Shown here: positions 39,464 through 52,950 of the stretch, piece by piece
Layout: each line of letters opens with the position of its first letter
Numbering within the stretch: the stretch's first letter is position 1
Source: Lucifuga dentata
Taxonomy: Eukaryota; Chordata; Actinopteri; Ophidiiformes; Bythitidae
Direction of reading: 5' to 3'
Length of the DNA: 64,000 nucleotides
Assembly: GCA_014773175.1 (NCBI GenBank)
Contig: VXCM01000052.1
Location: 62,001-126,000 of the forward strand
Program-made: the position numbers and the translations under genes
The notes under the pieces: generated by a model
What the model was told of the DNA's origin: nothing
The model's input: only the letters and a program-made list of their open reading frames with translations
Database searches by the model: none

Positions 39464-39667
39464 TTTTTTTTTATTTAACACATTTCCCACTGAATAAAAG
39501 TAGCTTTGTTTCATTTTTGGGAAATGTTTTTGAGTTCTGTCATATCTGTGTTTTGACCATGATCCCTTATCTAAGTCTGAACAGAACTTCCTCTTAATCT
39601 CTTATTTACTAAACTGTGCTTCCTCTACAGGTAGCTGAAACTGTCACATTCTTCTCTCAGTTTCTTG

Positions 39668-39691
39668 CCCCCCCCCCCCCNCCCCCCCCCC
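39668..39691. repeat. Poly-C tract with a single N
   Basis: A C run with an N at 39681, probably within the net1 3' UTR. Confidence 0.8.
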
Positions 39692-40144
39692 ATCTTGACA
39701 CTTCAACCAGGAATTTTGTATATGCCGTCCATAAATGGCTGTACTGACATTATGATTACAAAAACTAAGTAAGAACTGACATAAGTACTGACATTGAAAT
39801 GAAAATAAAACAAACTGTAAGAGCTACAAGTGTTACAAAACATTTAACTTTACAAAGACACAAAAACCTTATTCTACTTAACTTGCAAACATACATTTCA
39901 GTCACAGTGGCAAAGTTTTGTAAACTAATTACACTTTATGTGAAAAGAAAATTAATATACAGCTGGACGGAAATGATTTGAAATATTTCTTCATTGCTGC
40001 TACAAAGTGGCTTTTTGTTAAAACTGTGGTTGCATGAAAATGCACTGGCAGCCCCACATGACCAAAGTTCTAGGAAATGCTTTCACATGCTGTGAACATG
40101 TTTGTCTGAGAAGAACTCCTGTAACCTTGAGTCCAGTTGAATGT

Positions 40145-43100
40145 CTACACTCCTGTTTCCTTCCGCTTTTTTAGTGAGCCATGAAACTTCTCATCCAGTC
40201 TGGTCTTGGAGAGTGTTCGACGGCTGAGTTTATTATCTGAGACAGGCAGACAGTTCTCGTTTGTCTCTTTGTAGATAGTTGAGGAGCGGCGATGAGATCT
40301 TGTTGCTTCTCCCTAAACTGTGGGGGGAGCATCCTGAAGTTGGGCCATGGCAGTGCGCAGGCAGTTGAGCCACTGTTGCTTGTGGTAGACATCACTGACA
40401 TGCAGAGTGTGGGACTGACCATGAGATGGATCCACTGTGCTCACACGGAATATATTCTTAGCTAGAGGCAGATGAACAGTCAAAAAGTTAAAAATGAACT
40501 TAAAATTATTATTATGATCTCTTGCATTATTCTAGTTTTAATATCAGGTGGTGAAATCAGGGCAGTCAGTCAAGGAAAACTGTGACTGGTTGATAGGTAT
40601 GAATAAATGGACCACAGTTAAGCATTATGCATACACAAGAATAGCATGTGTGCATTCCATGCCATCTGTGACCTTCTCAAGTAGAAGTACTGTGTACTGT
40701 GTACTTTACTTAAACCAGAAATATGTAACCTTCTGCATATTTAAACTAAACAACTGACGATGGAAACAAAGTGATGAAGTTAAACATGCTGGTTTAATTA
40801 TTTCACATCACTAAAGTAATACAGGTGGATATAATAAGGACATGCTAATTTATGGATTCTGGGCTCATGGTGGATTTCAGCTTTGAATAATAAAGGGTGT
40901 AGTTTACAAATCTGCTGGACTATAAGTAAATAAAACATAATAAGTAGATTCAACAAAATATACCCAGAAGATATGTTTTAGGAGGTAGAACATTTTTGGA
41001 TGAGATCTATACTGTATATGACTTAACAAAGACAGGACAGATCTCAAAATCTGTTCTTCATAGATGTCCATTTTCTGATACTCATGAAAAGCTAAAACTA
41101 TTTAAACTATCAAACTGATGTGATTCAAAATGTGAAGTGAAGTATGCTTAAGTAAAAACTTCGTTGAATAAAATTAAAATTACTGACTTTAAAAAAATGC
41201 AAATACATAAAAAAACTACTGCATGAACCAACTTGTTCTAATAAGAGTGAAAACAAATCTAATCTAAATATAAAGCCAAAGCCAAAAATGTCTCTATGAA
41301 GCAATATGACAACATGTATAAGCCTGTATCTCTCTGCATCATTTTGAAAAACACAGAAAATCAAAACATGGGTGGAGCCAAATCTTTATGATATTTCACT
41401 TCGTTGTGTAACAGAAATCTTACAGAAACAGTCAGTGCATCACAGAGCCACTGCAGACGTTCAGACTGCAGGTCACAGGCTCAACCCACCTTTCTCCCCA
41501 TTGGTGAAAGCCCCTCTGAAGGAGCCTCCCATCCGAATCTCTCCATCCTGCAGATCCTCTAAAGCCAAATCTTGGACTGGGATGGGCTGTCGATACACCT
41601 GGAAGCAGCTCCTCTCATTACGCGTCACTGGTCGGGTCAGAACCAACAGCTCAGAGAAGAGGAACACGTGCAGCTTCTGTGAATGTTATACAACATGAGG
41701 AGAGAGTGAAATAAATGTTTTCATACAAAAAAAAAGAGAAGCAATTATCACATGGTTAATTACATGGTAAAAATGATGAGTAGAATAATTCCTAAATCTC
41801 ACCAAGCCACTTTTGTTCCGCAGCTCGCCATGACACAGAAGACTCTTACAGTTTTCTATGAGAGGATCACACTGCTTCTCATCCAGGTACTCCAGCTTGT
41901 CTATATAATACTGACACTCAGATTCCCCCTTTCTCATATTGATGTCGGACAGGATTTCCTGGATTATAGTAATCTGGAGAATTAAAGGATTGTTGTTATT
42001 TGACTATTTGGTAAATACACAAGATTGTGTAACCAGTGAGCAAAATCAAAGTGTATTACTACTCATGAATTTATATTCTAACCTACATCCGTGTCATTTA
42101 TCAGTTTCAGTGGTTCAGTAAAAGCAACTCAATGATTGCAAAGGCATGTACAGTAATATAGATGTCATACAGCTCTCTCCAGATTGGCTACATCTGGGTG
42201 ATCAGGAGGAGTGTGTCTGAGGATCTCTCGTAGCAGCAGCGGGTATTTCACCAAACGTGAACGTGGTATGTCGAGGAAGCTCCAGAGATCCAGCTTCCTG
42301 CTGAAGGGAGATTCCAGGCATCGCTGCAGGAAGTCCTGGACCCGTTTGTCCTGCTTTTTCTGGTCTAGCAGGGCTTTGGCTGCAAGTTGGTTGCTGCAGT
42401 AGTCCTTGTAAGCATTCAGACCAGGTAACTGAGAAAACACGGGAACAAGTTGCACCACTTACAAGCTGAAATGCTGTGATAAATCCACAAAATTGTGTTT
42501 ACCATTGTGTGTATTTTTGTAAAGTTGGTATGCCGCCATACATACCCAGTCTATTACTATCTGTCCAATCTGACCTACTGTTCCATTGGGGCCAGTTCCC
42601 ATGGTCAGTTTCATTAGAAGATCTACAGAGTTAAAAAGCATACATACACACACACACACACTGAGAAACACATATAAGACAGTAGAAATACATGCAACAA
42701 TTAGAGCAATTTAACTCCTAGATTGGGAAGTGATGGCTTACCCTCATGCAAGGGGATATATGCATCTAGGTCCCCAAATATTTGACCTAGTTCTTTCTCT
42801 GTCATGATGGAGAGCTTCAGCATGGGATCATGGTATGCCTGAATGTAAGAAAGCAGCGGAATGAGTGCAAGAAATGAGACTAATACACTATAAATATTTT
42901 GTAATCTTAAATTTATTATTCTAACCTTTCGTGCAAGTTGGAGATCTTCGATGAGGTCCTGCTCTCCCCTGTAAAGTTCATAAATTGCCTGTGAAGGAAA
43001 TGTTAAATGTTACATCAGAGATAATGTTTCTGCCTTCTGTACATCGTTGCACTCAGGGTTTAAAAAAAGACTGAACTTCACAACCTCTTGTCTCTTGATC

Positions 43101-46045
43101 TCTTTGGTGGAAAATGTGCTTTTTTGATGAACATCCAGTGTCTCTGACCACAACGTGCTGTTTCTGCGTTTAGTGGGAGTGGGACCTGCTGCCTTACTGC
43201 TGGATTTTAGAGAGATCCCTGGAGACTTGCTGTCACTACGCAATGACATGGACTGGGGAACAAAATTTTTTTTATAATTTTTATTATCAAATCTAAATGA
43301 AACTAAGTGGAATTTAAAGTTCTGTACATTACCTGGATGGTCTGGCCAAAGCGTCGCACTGCTTCGTTCTTTGAGGGAGATATCAAGTTGGCCAGGGATG
43401 AAACTTTGACCAGTGGTCGTATGCGCTTGCTATTAGGTTCCTGTAAATCAATGGAATAAACTATCTTCAGTCTCACTTGACTGTACTAAAATAAGCATGA
43501 AAAGCTATAATAATGTTTTGAGTCACATTGTATGACTAAATACATGATTCACATTTACACGTCTTGAATTAACCTATTCACAACACATCTCTTGAACAAT
43601 GCAGATCTGTCTGGGGCTGAGATGATTATTTCATATTTCTGTCACACCATTTTTTTATACTGTAAAACACTGCTTTTGTTTTGTGTGATCTTTTGAGAAA
43701 AAACCCACTGTTTTGTTCTGTCATTCATTCATTCCTGTCTTTTACTAAAGGAGTTGTCTGAAAATGGAAATATAAAGCACACTGGTAGATACTGATACTC
43801 TATCCTTTTTTTGTTGGACTGAAAATATAGAGAATTTTGGCACCACCATGTGTTGACTTGAACGACAATTTCTTGTCAGGACACAGAGAGGTTGCTCCTG
43901 AGGGACAGAAAGCTGCATTAACTCTCACCTTGAGGTCAAAGCTGGACAGGCTGACTGTGTCATCCTCCTTTTCTTTGCGCTTTCTCTTCTGTGGCAACAT
44001 AATAATGCAGTTATTACTTTCAGTGAACTTTCCACCAATAGATTTGCAGGAATTTCTCTAAAATAAATCCAACAAGTGCCTGTAGACCAAAATGCTAATA
44101 ATATGCAATCCCAAAAACCAGCAACACATTACATGTACAAGACTTGTTGTGTGCATAGCTTTAAAAGTAACAGTCACTTTATTTTCATCAAAATGTGTGA
44201 AGATTTGACCTCTGCAGTCTAACATATGTGTTGACATTATTTTTCAGAAGTGACTCACTAGACTGAAGTCCCATGGAGTCCCTGGAGTGAGAAAGGTGAA
44301 GGAGCTGCCCCTCTGCATTGCAGGTCTACAGGACAGGAGGAACATGTGACAAATAAATGTAATAGCTGCAAAAAAAAAACAGATTTATATCTATTTCCAT
44401 TATGGTGAGAGACAGCTCAGGTTATTCAAGGTAGCTAGCTTATGACAATATTAAATCAAATTCATCCAGAGAAGAGGAAGGAAGACGGAATCATTGTTTT
44501 CATTATTATATCCCATAATGTACAGCAAATGTATTACAATAATATGGATGCCATATTTCATCTATAAGTGTCAAATATGTCAAGAATTGAGGGTGTTATG
44601 TTATTATTTTGTAGCATATGAGGAGCTGGATTGGTCTCTGCTGCTACAATTACAATGACAAAACAATGCAGCTACACAGAAAAGCAATGTCTTCTTCATA
44701 AGGAATGAAGTCCAGATGCTGCTGCCAAGGCCAAGGACAGTTCAGCATGCTGCTGTTCACCTCATTGCTCATCCTGTAAGTCTGCCTTCAAGTCATGTCG
44801 GAAAGGAATTATGAGAGGAGTGCACATGGGTGACCCAACAAAGTAGTGAGCAGAGTATATTTTTTCTTGCAAGAAATATCAGTATCAACATAGAATAAAA
44901 AACAAGCTAACATTGATGTTAGTCCTTATTCCTTTGTTATTGTTTGGTATACCATATAAATAACTACATTCAGGTGGGTTGTACATTGATGGCCTTTACT
45001 TCTAGTAATAGATCATTTAATCTGTAAAATGTTAAATAATAATAATAATAATAATAAAAGTTTCCCTGAGCCCAAAGTGACTTCTTTAAATTTCTTGTTT
45101 TGACTCAACAGTTAAATAGGCACAAAGGGGTTAGACTATAATTAGATATAAACACATAGAGAGAAAACAAATCTGTATTTTGGGTGTCTAGAATAACAAA
45201 TGTTTGACTTATTAAATGATTAAGTTTTTTTTTTAGTAATTTTCTGGCGATATGATTACATTACAGTGATATGTTGAGCCAATACCAATATCCAATGTTT
45301 TATCATTCATGTCAGAAGATGCCTATATGCAATTGCTAGACTCTCAAATACAAGTGCTAAACAGATTACAGTTTATAAACTTGTATGTTTAAAGGTAATT
45401 GACCAGTTAAAAAAAAAAACAATAAACGATACTGACACTTTTATTGTGTTAGTTTGACAGCTGTATAAAAAAAGACATACACCTAGAACTTAGTCAATAT
45501 GGGCTGTGTTAAATAAATTTCGCCAAAAAACCATTATATTGCTTTTTAAGTATTAGTTCAAAACAATAATATTCCAATATATTTGTTATTAGTTCAATAG
45601 TTGATTTTACTTTAATAAACTCAAAAACTGAATGTATGACTGTCACGTTTTTCTACCTAATTCTACAACTGCAGCAAAAGGTATATCAGGCCTACAGATC
45701 CCTGAAAACAAACAAAAAGTTCTATTAATATCTTTCATCTCTCCAAGACGGGTTTACGAGTCGCACTTGAAGGCAACGTGAACTAGCCCTGCCCTGTTAC
45801 AGTTGGCTAACCGCTTAACATTACCTAGTAATAAACGAGCTATTATTGCAAAGAGTAACCAAATAATGAATGTTCTTTTATGTATAGACTTGAACGTACT
45901 TTTTAGAGTTGGCTGTCCTTGCTGTGTCTGGAGACATCTTTGCTGCGTTGACAAGACTGGTAGTAGATGTCCGCGTTGGCACCCTGCGAAGTTTCTGCCT
46001 TTTGTTTTCCATTGTCCTTCCAGTAACTTCCTCATTTTCTTCCAT
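40145..46045 (-). CDS. net1: NET1, RhoA guanine nucleotide exchange factor (internal TAG)
   Basis: NET1 loads RhoA with GTP through a DH-PH pair and is held in the nucleus by N-terminal signals. Twelve exons join in phase: 45900-46045, 44259-44325, 43929-43988, 43333-43440, 43085-43252, 42926-42988, 42742-42838, 42546-42622, 42171-42428, 41803-41973, 41490-41676 and 40145-40461. Basic clusters KRQKLRR (exon 1) and KRKRKEK (exon 3) fit nuclear signals. The DH domain covers about residues 178-360 (YCSNQLAAKALLDQKKQD, SFLDIPRSRLVKYPLLL) and the PH domain about 385-505. An in-frame TAG at 40313-40315 ends the frame at 516 aa. The same frame continues 55 codons to KRKETGV, equivalent to the human PDZ-binding end ETLV; with readthrough the protein is 572 aa (human about 596). 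The start is the ATG at 46045, which has a good Kozak context. Confidence 0.93.
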
Positions 46046-46330
46046 TGTGCGAAAGGCTTTGTCTTGAAATGGGTGAAATTGAGACAAGGAATAACTAATC
46101 GAAGAGAAGACAGTCTTCTGGTTCAGGGAAAGTCGTCAGATTTGTACAAAGAAAGCAGGAGATTAGTAACAACAGCGCACACAATTGAAACTTGCACGGC
46201 GGAAGTTTGAATATGGCGGATTCTTGAAATTGGACCAATGAGAGAAGGCTCAGGGGTCTACCATTCGTAAAGTGGGCGTGGCCAGTGACGTATGGTCATG
46301 GGTGGGGTGGGGGTGGGGTGGGGGCAAAGT
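46046..46330 (-). promoter_or_regulatory. net1 promoter region with G-quadruplex motif
   Basis: Upstream of the net1 start lie an ATGGCGG YY1-like word at 46213-46219, a CCAAT box at 46232-46236 and an SP/KLF-type GGGCGTGGCC at 46273-46282. A G-rich tract follows at 46300-46324. The features suit a TATA-less promoter. Confidence 0.5.
46300..46324 (+). promoter_or_regulatory. G-quadruplex motif
   Basis: Five G runs of 3, 4, 5, 4 and 5 bases are separated by single T bases. This is the loop-1 arrangement that forms very stable parallel G-quadruplexes. It lies about 255 bp upstream of the net1 start codon, on the non-template side for a plus-strand reading. Confidence 0.85.
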
Positions 46331-49166
46331 GGAAAATAGGCTGACTACTCACAGAGGAATGATTTATGTTTTATAATGATTTACAAATATATGTTATAAC
46401 CGATTTAGATTTGAAGCTAGAACACACCAATGCACAAAATCAAAGAAATTTAGTCCATACAAAAAATATGAACACTGGGATAGTTTATATCGTCCAGATT
46501 AAGCTGTGTTGTTCTACCAAATTTGTGCTTGAAACTGAGAAGTGTTCTCTACGAAAATTTCAAATGGTGGATTAGAACTCTGTTGTAAGTAATTCTCTCC
46601 AGTTCATAAAAATGATCTTAAGGGGTGACAGCTGGTGCCATGCCACAACCTTCCCCCCCCCCACATTCATATATGGATCAGGATTAAAGTTATATAATCC
46701 TGTTGTTTATAACACAACCCGAGCACCAGTCAAGATGGACATGATGGTCTCCTTGGATGCTACAGCTTTGTCCTTCATGAGCACATCATTACCTATGTGA
46801 ACCATCATTCCACTTTAATCAACATACCTGTCAGTCACATGAAATATGGTTCCTTACCTCACCGCGGTCACACCTTCATAAAGACCGGTCAGAGAGGACA
46901 TTTAAAATGGTACTCTATGGGTCAAGACATGTGCCGTACCTTCATTGCTGATATTATGCACTGTAATTATGATAGGTGATGATAAGTAATAGAAATATAT
47001 ATATATATATAACAAAACCACAAGGACATACATTTCCAGCTTATTCATTTAAATTTGCAAGACAATTTCAGCTGCATTAAATCAGGTGATGAGACTTAAG
47101 TTAGACATTAGTTATATTTTGCAGGATTTTACATTTTCTGTCCAATTTTGCACCAGCAGATCAACATCAAAAACTAATTTACATTTGAGAGGCATTTCAG
47201 TTTATGACTGAGCCAGTTTAAAAGCAACACATGGACTGCTTACTTTCCATTACAAGTGATTTCAGATGGAGCTAGAAAGCCTTGAGTGCTCTTGGAGCCA
47301 GAAGAAAGAAAACATTTGTCTATGTAGCAACTGGCAGAATGACAAGGAGAGCAATGAAAATACCATGGACATTTAAATGTAAACCAGCTAGAATTCCAAT
47401 GCTTTATTGTAGTATAAGTGTTATAGTAGTGGTGAAAGGTGCTGGGACATTTATTAAAGACACAACAAAGACAGAAATATGATTTTGCTATTTTCCCCCC
47501 ACCAAATACAACACAAAAGTACTAAACATAAACAAAGCTATATATACATCCATCACTTTATAATATAACATGTGTTTAACATTCTAATGTCAAATAAATA
47601 ATCTTAATTCATAGATTGAGCCTTTAAGTTTACCTAATTGTTTTGCATCACACAACAACCAGGTAAGGGGAACACAATGCAGAGTTAAACAAAATTAGAT
47701 TCATGGCTGAGCTGATGGGAGGCAGAAAGACATCAGAATTACAAGAAGCAGGACAGCAGCTGTGACTTTTTTTTTTTTTTTTTTTTTTTTTTGGCATTAC
47801 AACAACATATCATATTTCATTTTTCATGTACACTGTACATGCTGATAATCCACCTCCCAGAACACTGATTTCATATGGTGCTAGAGACTGGGTACAAACA
47901 TCTACGCTACCAGATGAAATCAGTTTCTGAGTGCAGAACTTTATTCAACAAGTCTTCTATTTGTCATTGAACATGCATTGTGTTTATTGAAAATGTACTC
48001 CATAACACATGCTGTTTGTTACAAAAGAGTTCCCTGTTGTAATATGTGTGGATAAAAATTTGACAGCACTGACATTCTCATGTTGCTCAGTAGGAGCAGA
48101 GGCAGGTGGAATGTTGCCATTGAAGAGGGACGCTGTCTTTTATTTGCTCCTCTCACTGCATGGTGGCTCATTCTGGAAATAAACAGCAGAGGGTGTGGTT
48201 ACATTGTAAGCCAGAGCCAAACCATGACCCAGCAATGGAAGAAATCCTACAGTGAACCCTGATATGAGGAGATATTTTTTGAAGAGACATCAAAACTCAA
48301 GGGAAACCACTATGTAGACTCTCCAGAGAACACTATCATCATAACACACATTATTACAAACAATTATATCAAGTTTCAGATTGATATCATACTGTTCATT
48401 GGAAACATTCTGAAAAATAACATAATGTTATAGCATGGAGATATTTTAGCATTATAAAAGTGTGGTTAAGGGTATGGCGATGCCACACAGAGGCAGGCAT
48501 ACCATCTAAATTGCCCTACTCCTAACCAGAATTGTGATTCCAAATACATGGTATACATCTCAGGGCAGCCTCATGAAACCTCCAGCTCATTGTGGCTTGA
48601 CCTGGGTTGTGCTGACTTGCTTGTTATAACATACTACTTCTTTCCATAATCTTTCCGTAATAATTTAATCAACTAAGATAATTCCAAAAAACATGAACAA
48701 TGTTAATGTACCTACCTAATATAAATTATTGTATTTGCCTGCAAGCTCCTGCTGCATGTGCAAATGGCTAGGCATGTGCAAGTGTGCACGTGTGCTACAT
48801 GTTGCAAACCTACAGTAAGTGCTATGATGAGATCACATCAGATAAGCACATTTCAAGGGGTTGTGGACAGCATGTATGTATCCAGAAATTACGGGGCACC
48901 TCAAGTCTGTTTTTGCCTTTACTGTAAATTACAGACTAGACAACCAACAACTGCTAGCTTTGATAAAAAAACAATGCCTTGATATGAACAAATAGAATTG
49001 TGATGCAAAAGAACAGGGAGTTGAATGAAAAATTTGCAGTTACAATACTTTAGAAGAGAGATGGGAAATTGAGGAAAAGCTTGCATTGTAGCTGGATAAG
49101 CAGGTCTCTGCTATGAAAGAACAGATACACAGAAAGAATAAAAATGCAGCATAAATGTATCAGCTC

Positions 49167-49168
<2 letters not shown>

Positions 49169-49198
<30 letters not shown>

Positions 49199-49219
49199 GT
49201 AATAATAATAATAATAATT
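49169..49219. repeat. (AAT)n microsatellite
   Basis: About 17 AAT units with one AGT interruption near the middle. Confidence 0.95.
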
Positions 49220-51535
49220 CTACCCTATAGGAGCTATGACTCATGATGGTTCCCAGATGGCTCTGGCTTCATTTATACAAAAGCTAGATGTGGTGAATGT
49301 TTGTTACATGACTGTTCAACACACCCCCTCTCTCTCTTCTACCATGTTCACGGGCTAAATCTGCTTCTCATTCAAGTGCATAAACAGTAAATCCAGCAAG
49401 GAGAGATACCAAGACACTGAATAATATATGTTTTCATTTCAGTCCAGCCTTCAGACAGCCACATCACATGAAACACCAACACAAGATGAGTGAAAATAAA
49501 TTAATAAAGTAATCCTCTACTGGGTTTGATGGTAAATGTTCTGTGTCACCAAACGGGGATGATGACTGAGGCATAGCCATTGTCAAATGAGAGTCACGAC
49601 CCTGGGATGTATTAAAAAAGAACTGGAGGCAGTCATCAATTTGTCATTCATCACTGCAATATTTTCTGTCTGGTGTCATCAACCCATCCAGGAAGTTGGA
49701 GTCGGAGTGAGTCAGGCAGCGTAGCTCATCATTTGTTTAATAGGAAATCAGTGGAGACTCTACTTCACAGAGCAGCACGAGGAATATAATGCATTGTTCC
49801 CCTGAGCTTCAAGACAGCACTGCAAGTGTGTACGTTTCACCATAGCTCATTTCAAAGGCAGCGCATGTCTGTATGCATCTTCAGGTTCGTATATGAATGA
49901 ATACTCCTTAGCATGCTTAAATGAGTTCATACATAGGACAAGCAGTGCAATAATGCTTAATGGCTGAAGGTATAACCCCATGAATATGTGCAATCGTGCT
50001 CATGACGCAGATGGGGGTAGGGGTGGGTAGGTGGAAGGTTCGTGCGGACAGAGCGAGTGAATCTGCTGATGGAGGTGTATTCCAGTATAAGGTCTCCTAT
50101 TCATCATTGCATGAGCACAGGACAAGTTGACTCCACCACCACCAACACACCCACATACACACACATATGTGATGAAAAGCAGAGCAAAATTGGCATTCAG
50201 GTTACTGCACTACTGATTGATGAGTTTGATCTCGTTTGTAGTTCAAAAGGTGAGAGGAAGGTGAGTCAGCCACACCTACAGCATGACTTATCCACAAGCC
50301 TTTGTTTTTGCTCATGTGACATACAGTACAGGCATCAACATTGTCTACAAGCTCTTATTTTGTTCAGATTAAGGCATGAGAGAGAAGTGTGTGCCCACTG
50401 GAATCAGTGGGATCCTGTTGAGCTGAAAAACAGTGAGACTCCAGGCGTTTGTCCAGACAGGATCAAAACATCCGCCACCATCTCAAACCAGGATGCCTGA
50501 AGTAAAGTCTATCCACTTCCTTGTCAATGTCAACACTTAAGGCTGGATGTGGCTCATGTACCATAGCAACACTCTGCTCGTCTGACTTAATCAATCACGT
50601 GAAAGATTATTCATCAAACAAATATTCCATGGATTTTCCCCCCTTGAGACAGCAAAGAAAAAACAATGGCAAACAGTTTTCTTTGTGTGAAGACATATAT
50701 CAGGCTTTGGTGTGGAGGATAATGTGTGAAGATGTGTCAAAAAACAGAAAATGGACATAGTTTTGTAAAAAATAGAGGAAAAAATGTCACTATTTTTAAT
50801 CTTGAAGGATGAGTAACTCTGAAATTTAAATACAGTAGCAAGTCGAGATATGCCAGTCTGTCATTAATTATCATCTCTGGACTGATCATCTTGCCTTAGA
50901 GCGCAGACAAAAAGAGACTTCCTAAGATTTCAACGACAGAATGAAGTTTGCAGGATATGAATTCTGTAGCTATATATACCCACACCAATGTAGGACAGGA
51001 TCCAGGTGTGGTCACCTGGCACTCACATGCTACATCCAGAGAAGGGAGCGAGAAAGGTAAGTAATGAATGAAAAGTGAAACAGCTTTGTATCTTTTCTCT
51101 ATAGCCACACATATTCCCATGGTAACACAACGTAAAACTGAAGGATGTTGAGTTTTGTCTGCAGGTCTTAGACAGAAAAGGAATACATCTGAGGCTTGTA
51201 TATCAGATCACTAGGGAGTAACTTAGACGAGAAACCTCGCCTGAAATCCTCCTGTCACTCATATGGAAAGAGTGGGAGTCAGTTTCCTCCCATCATTACC
51301 AGCAACAACACAAACTTATGGCTGTTTATGAAATCAGTCACTTGGCAGAAAATATTATTATCACTCAGCATGGCTTCAGGTGTCTGATAAGCTTTCAAAA
51401 ATACTGAAACTGCTGCATCACTTTCTGTCTGTCCGTATAATGTAATTTAACTTGAATTGCTGCAATCATGGAAAGAAGCATCTTTTACATCTTTATCACA
51501 TTGAACTAAAACACACAAACCTGTTGCAAAGTGTT

Positions 51536-51594
51536 CCTTACCTACCACAGGATAGATTCCAGGTTGTACTTCCTCCCCAGAGATGTCTTCGCTC
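51536..51594 (-). other. Possible 5' coding exon of an unidentified gene
   Basis: On the minus strand, an ATG at about 51594 opens a short frame, MSEDISGEEVQPGIYPVV. It runs into overlapping donor sites GTAGGT and GTAAGG. The acidic N-terminus and strong donor resemble a first coding exon. No downstream exon was found to the left, and no family was recognised, so this may be chance. Confidence 0.18.
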
Positions 51595-51700
51595 ATGCTG
51601 ATCTAATTAAATAGTCTGTCATCGTGTCCATCCCTGAACGGTATGGTACTGGAGTGCACAGGATTGTACTGCACTGTAGGTGCTGTAGTGTCTCCTCTGT

Positions 51701-51707
<7 letters not shown>

Positions 51708-51740
<33 letters not shown>

Positions 51741-51804
51741 AAACGCACCAAGAGGCAGAGGAGTTTATGAGATGAAGATGACAGGGAGAGCTCAGCCCCC
51801 TTTG

Positions 51805-51845
<41 letters not shown>

Positions 51846-51922
51846 TCTTTACAGTCAGTGTGTAAGAGTGAGATGTTCATCCACTGCTCTGCCAGAGTCA
51901 TTATTGTAACTGAGTCAAGACT

Positions 51923-51953
<31 letters not shown>
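51708..51953. repeat. Compound microsatellite: GT, CT, CA
   Basis: A GT run at 51708-51739, a CT run at 51809-51843 and a CA run at 51926-51953 occur within 250 bp. The GT and CA runs are complementary, so the single strand can pair across the segment. Confidence 0.9.
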
Positions 51954-51956
<3 letters not shown>

Positions 51957-52562
51957 TATAAACATTCTGTATCTTAACATCCATTTTTACAGTAAGCTGT
52001 AAGGAAATGAACAGTAAGGATATGAATGTTTTACAAGATACACAGGAGGACGAATAGCATGTAAGATTTAGCCATTACTTAAGTCCTTATGCTTACACAC
52101 AAACATTACACACTCAGCATAACAAATTATCCTTGATCTCAACAACACAAACAAGCTATTACTGTTGACACACTTCATCCATATAATCCTCGAGATTTAT
52201 TTTGTCCACGCTTGTTTGTACCTAGCTGACTCCAGGATGTTGTGAAATCATTCTGAAGTATTTTTCCTTGGTTTTCCTCCAAAACGGGAACATAGTTTTG
52301 TCAAACTAGCCAAGACTTGAAAGAAGCATATCCAAAGCTTACTAGAATAACAAAGAATTACACAACCACTGTAACTTCCTCTATCAATTTGACCGCACAT
52401 AGTGGGAAATTCCCCAGTGGATGGAGAAAGGAAAGGGTGAAATAGGATCTGTATGGTGATGGCAGGTGAAAGGGCACAGCTCACAGAATTGGAATCTCAT
52501 CCCTGCATTCCACTGTTGATGGGAAAAGGAATAACTATTGCCTGTCAAAGACCAAAACCATG

Positions 52563-52587
52563 ACACACACACACACACACACACACA
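52563..52587. repeat. (CA)n microsatellite
   Basis: About 12 CA units followed by a short A run. Confidence 0.9.
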
Positions 52588-52950
52588 AAAGAATCCCACT
52601 ACCCAGACCCCTGAAGCCCAGCACACGCTTCCTTCTTAGTATCCATTCCTATATGGTGACTCACCTGACCACAGGATGAGTCGATCCTTCTTCTTTCATC
52701 TGTACATCTTGAAGTGAACAAAGCGTGGATGCCTTGGCTGAGTCACATCAATTTCTCATCCCATAACCCCTCACCCAGATCTTACTATCACCCCATGAAC
52801 CCACCACCCACCACCCACCTAAACACTTCCTCATCTACACATCTACAATCCCGCTGTCAGTCATTCAGCATCCACCTGCCACTCCTTGACCTCCTCTGAC
52901 CTCTCACCTGTTATCCTCTGCTCTCTCATTTTCCTTTCTTTTGTTTCCAG

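Larger units (their letters stand above)
36690..40144. other. asb13-net1 convergent spacer
   Basis: The asb13 3' UTR runs to about 37150, and the net1 3' UTR probably runs from about 39440 to 40144. Between them are AT-rich DNA, a retroposon-like tail at 37900-38010, a pair of short direct and inverted repeats at 39155-39280 and a poly-C tract with an N at 39681. No coding exon was found. Confidence 0.6.

Noticed and set aside
40313..40318. The net1 TAG read as a 3' splice acceptor (TTTAG before GGAG)
   Set aside because: The sequence just upstream is continuous NET1 coding sequence in the same frame. No suitable donor and branch region fit between them.
45043..45059. Short AAT repeat upstream of net1 exon 2 (in intron 1)
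   Set aside because: It is too short and ordinary to matter.
50042..50500. 152-codon plus-strand ORF
   Set aside because: No family resemblance, no splice context and no repeat-domain structure. It is most likely chance in a gene-free stretch.
51593..51949. 118-codon minus-strand ORF with repeated Arg-Glu and Thr-His
   Set aside because: It is a translation of the GT, CT and CA microsatellites, not a gene.
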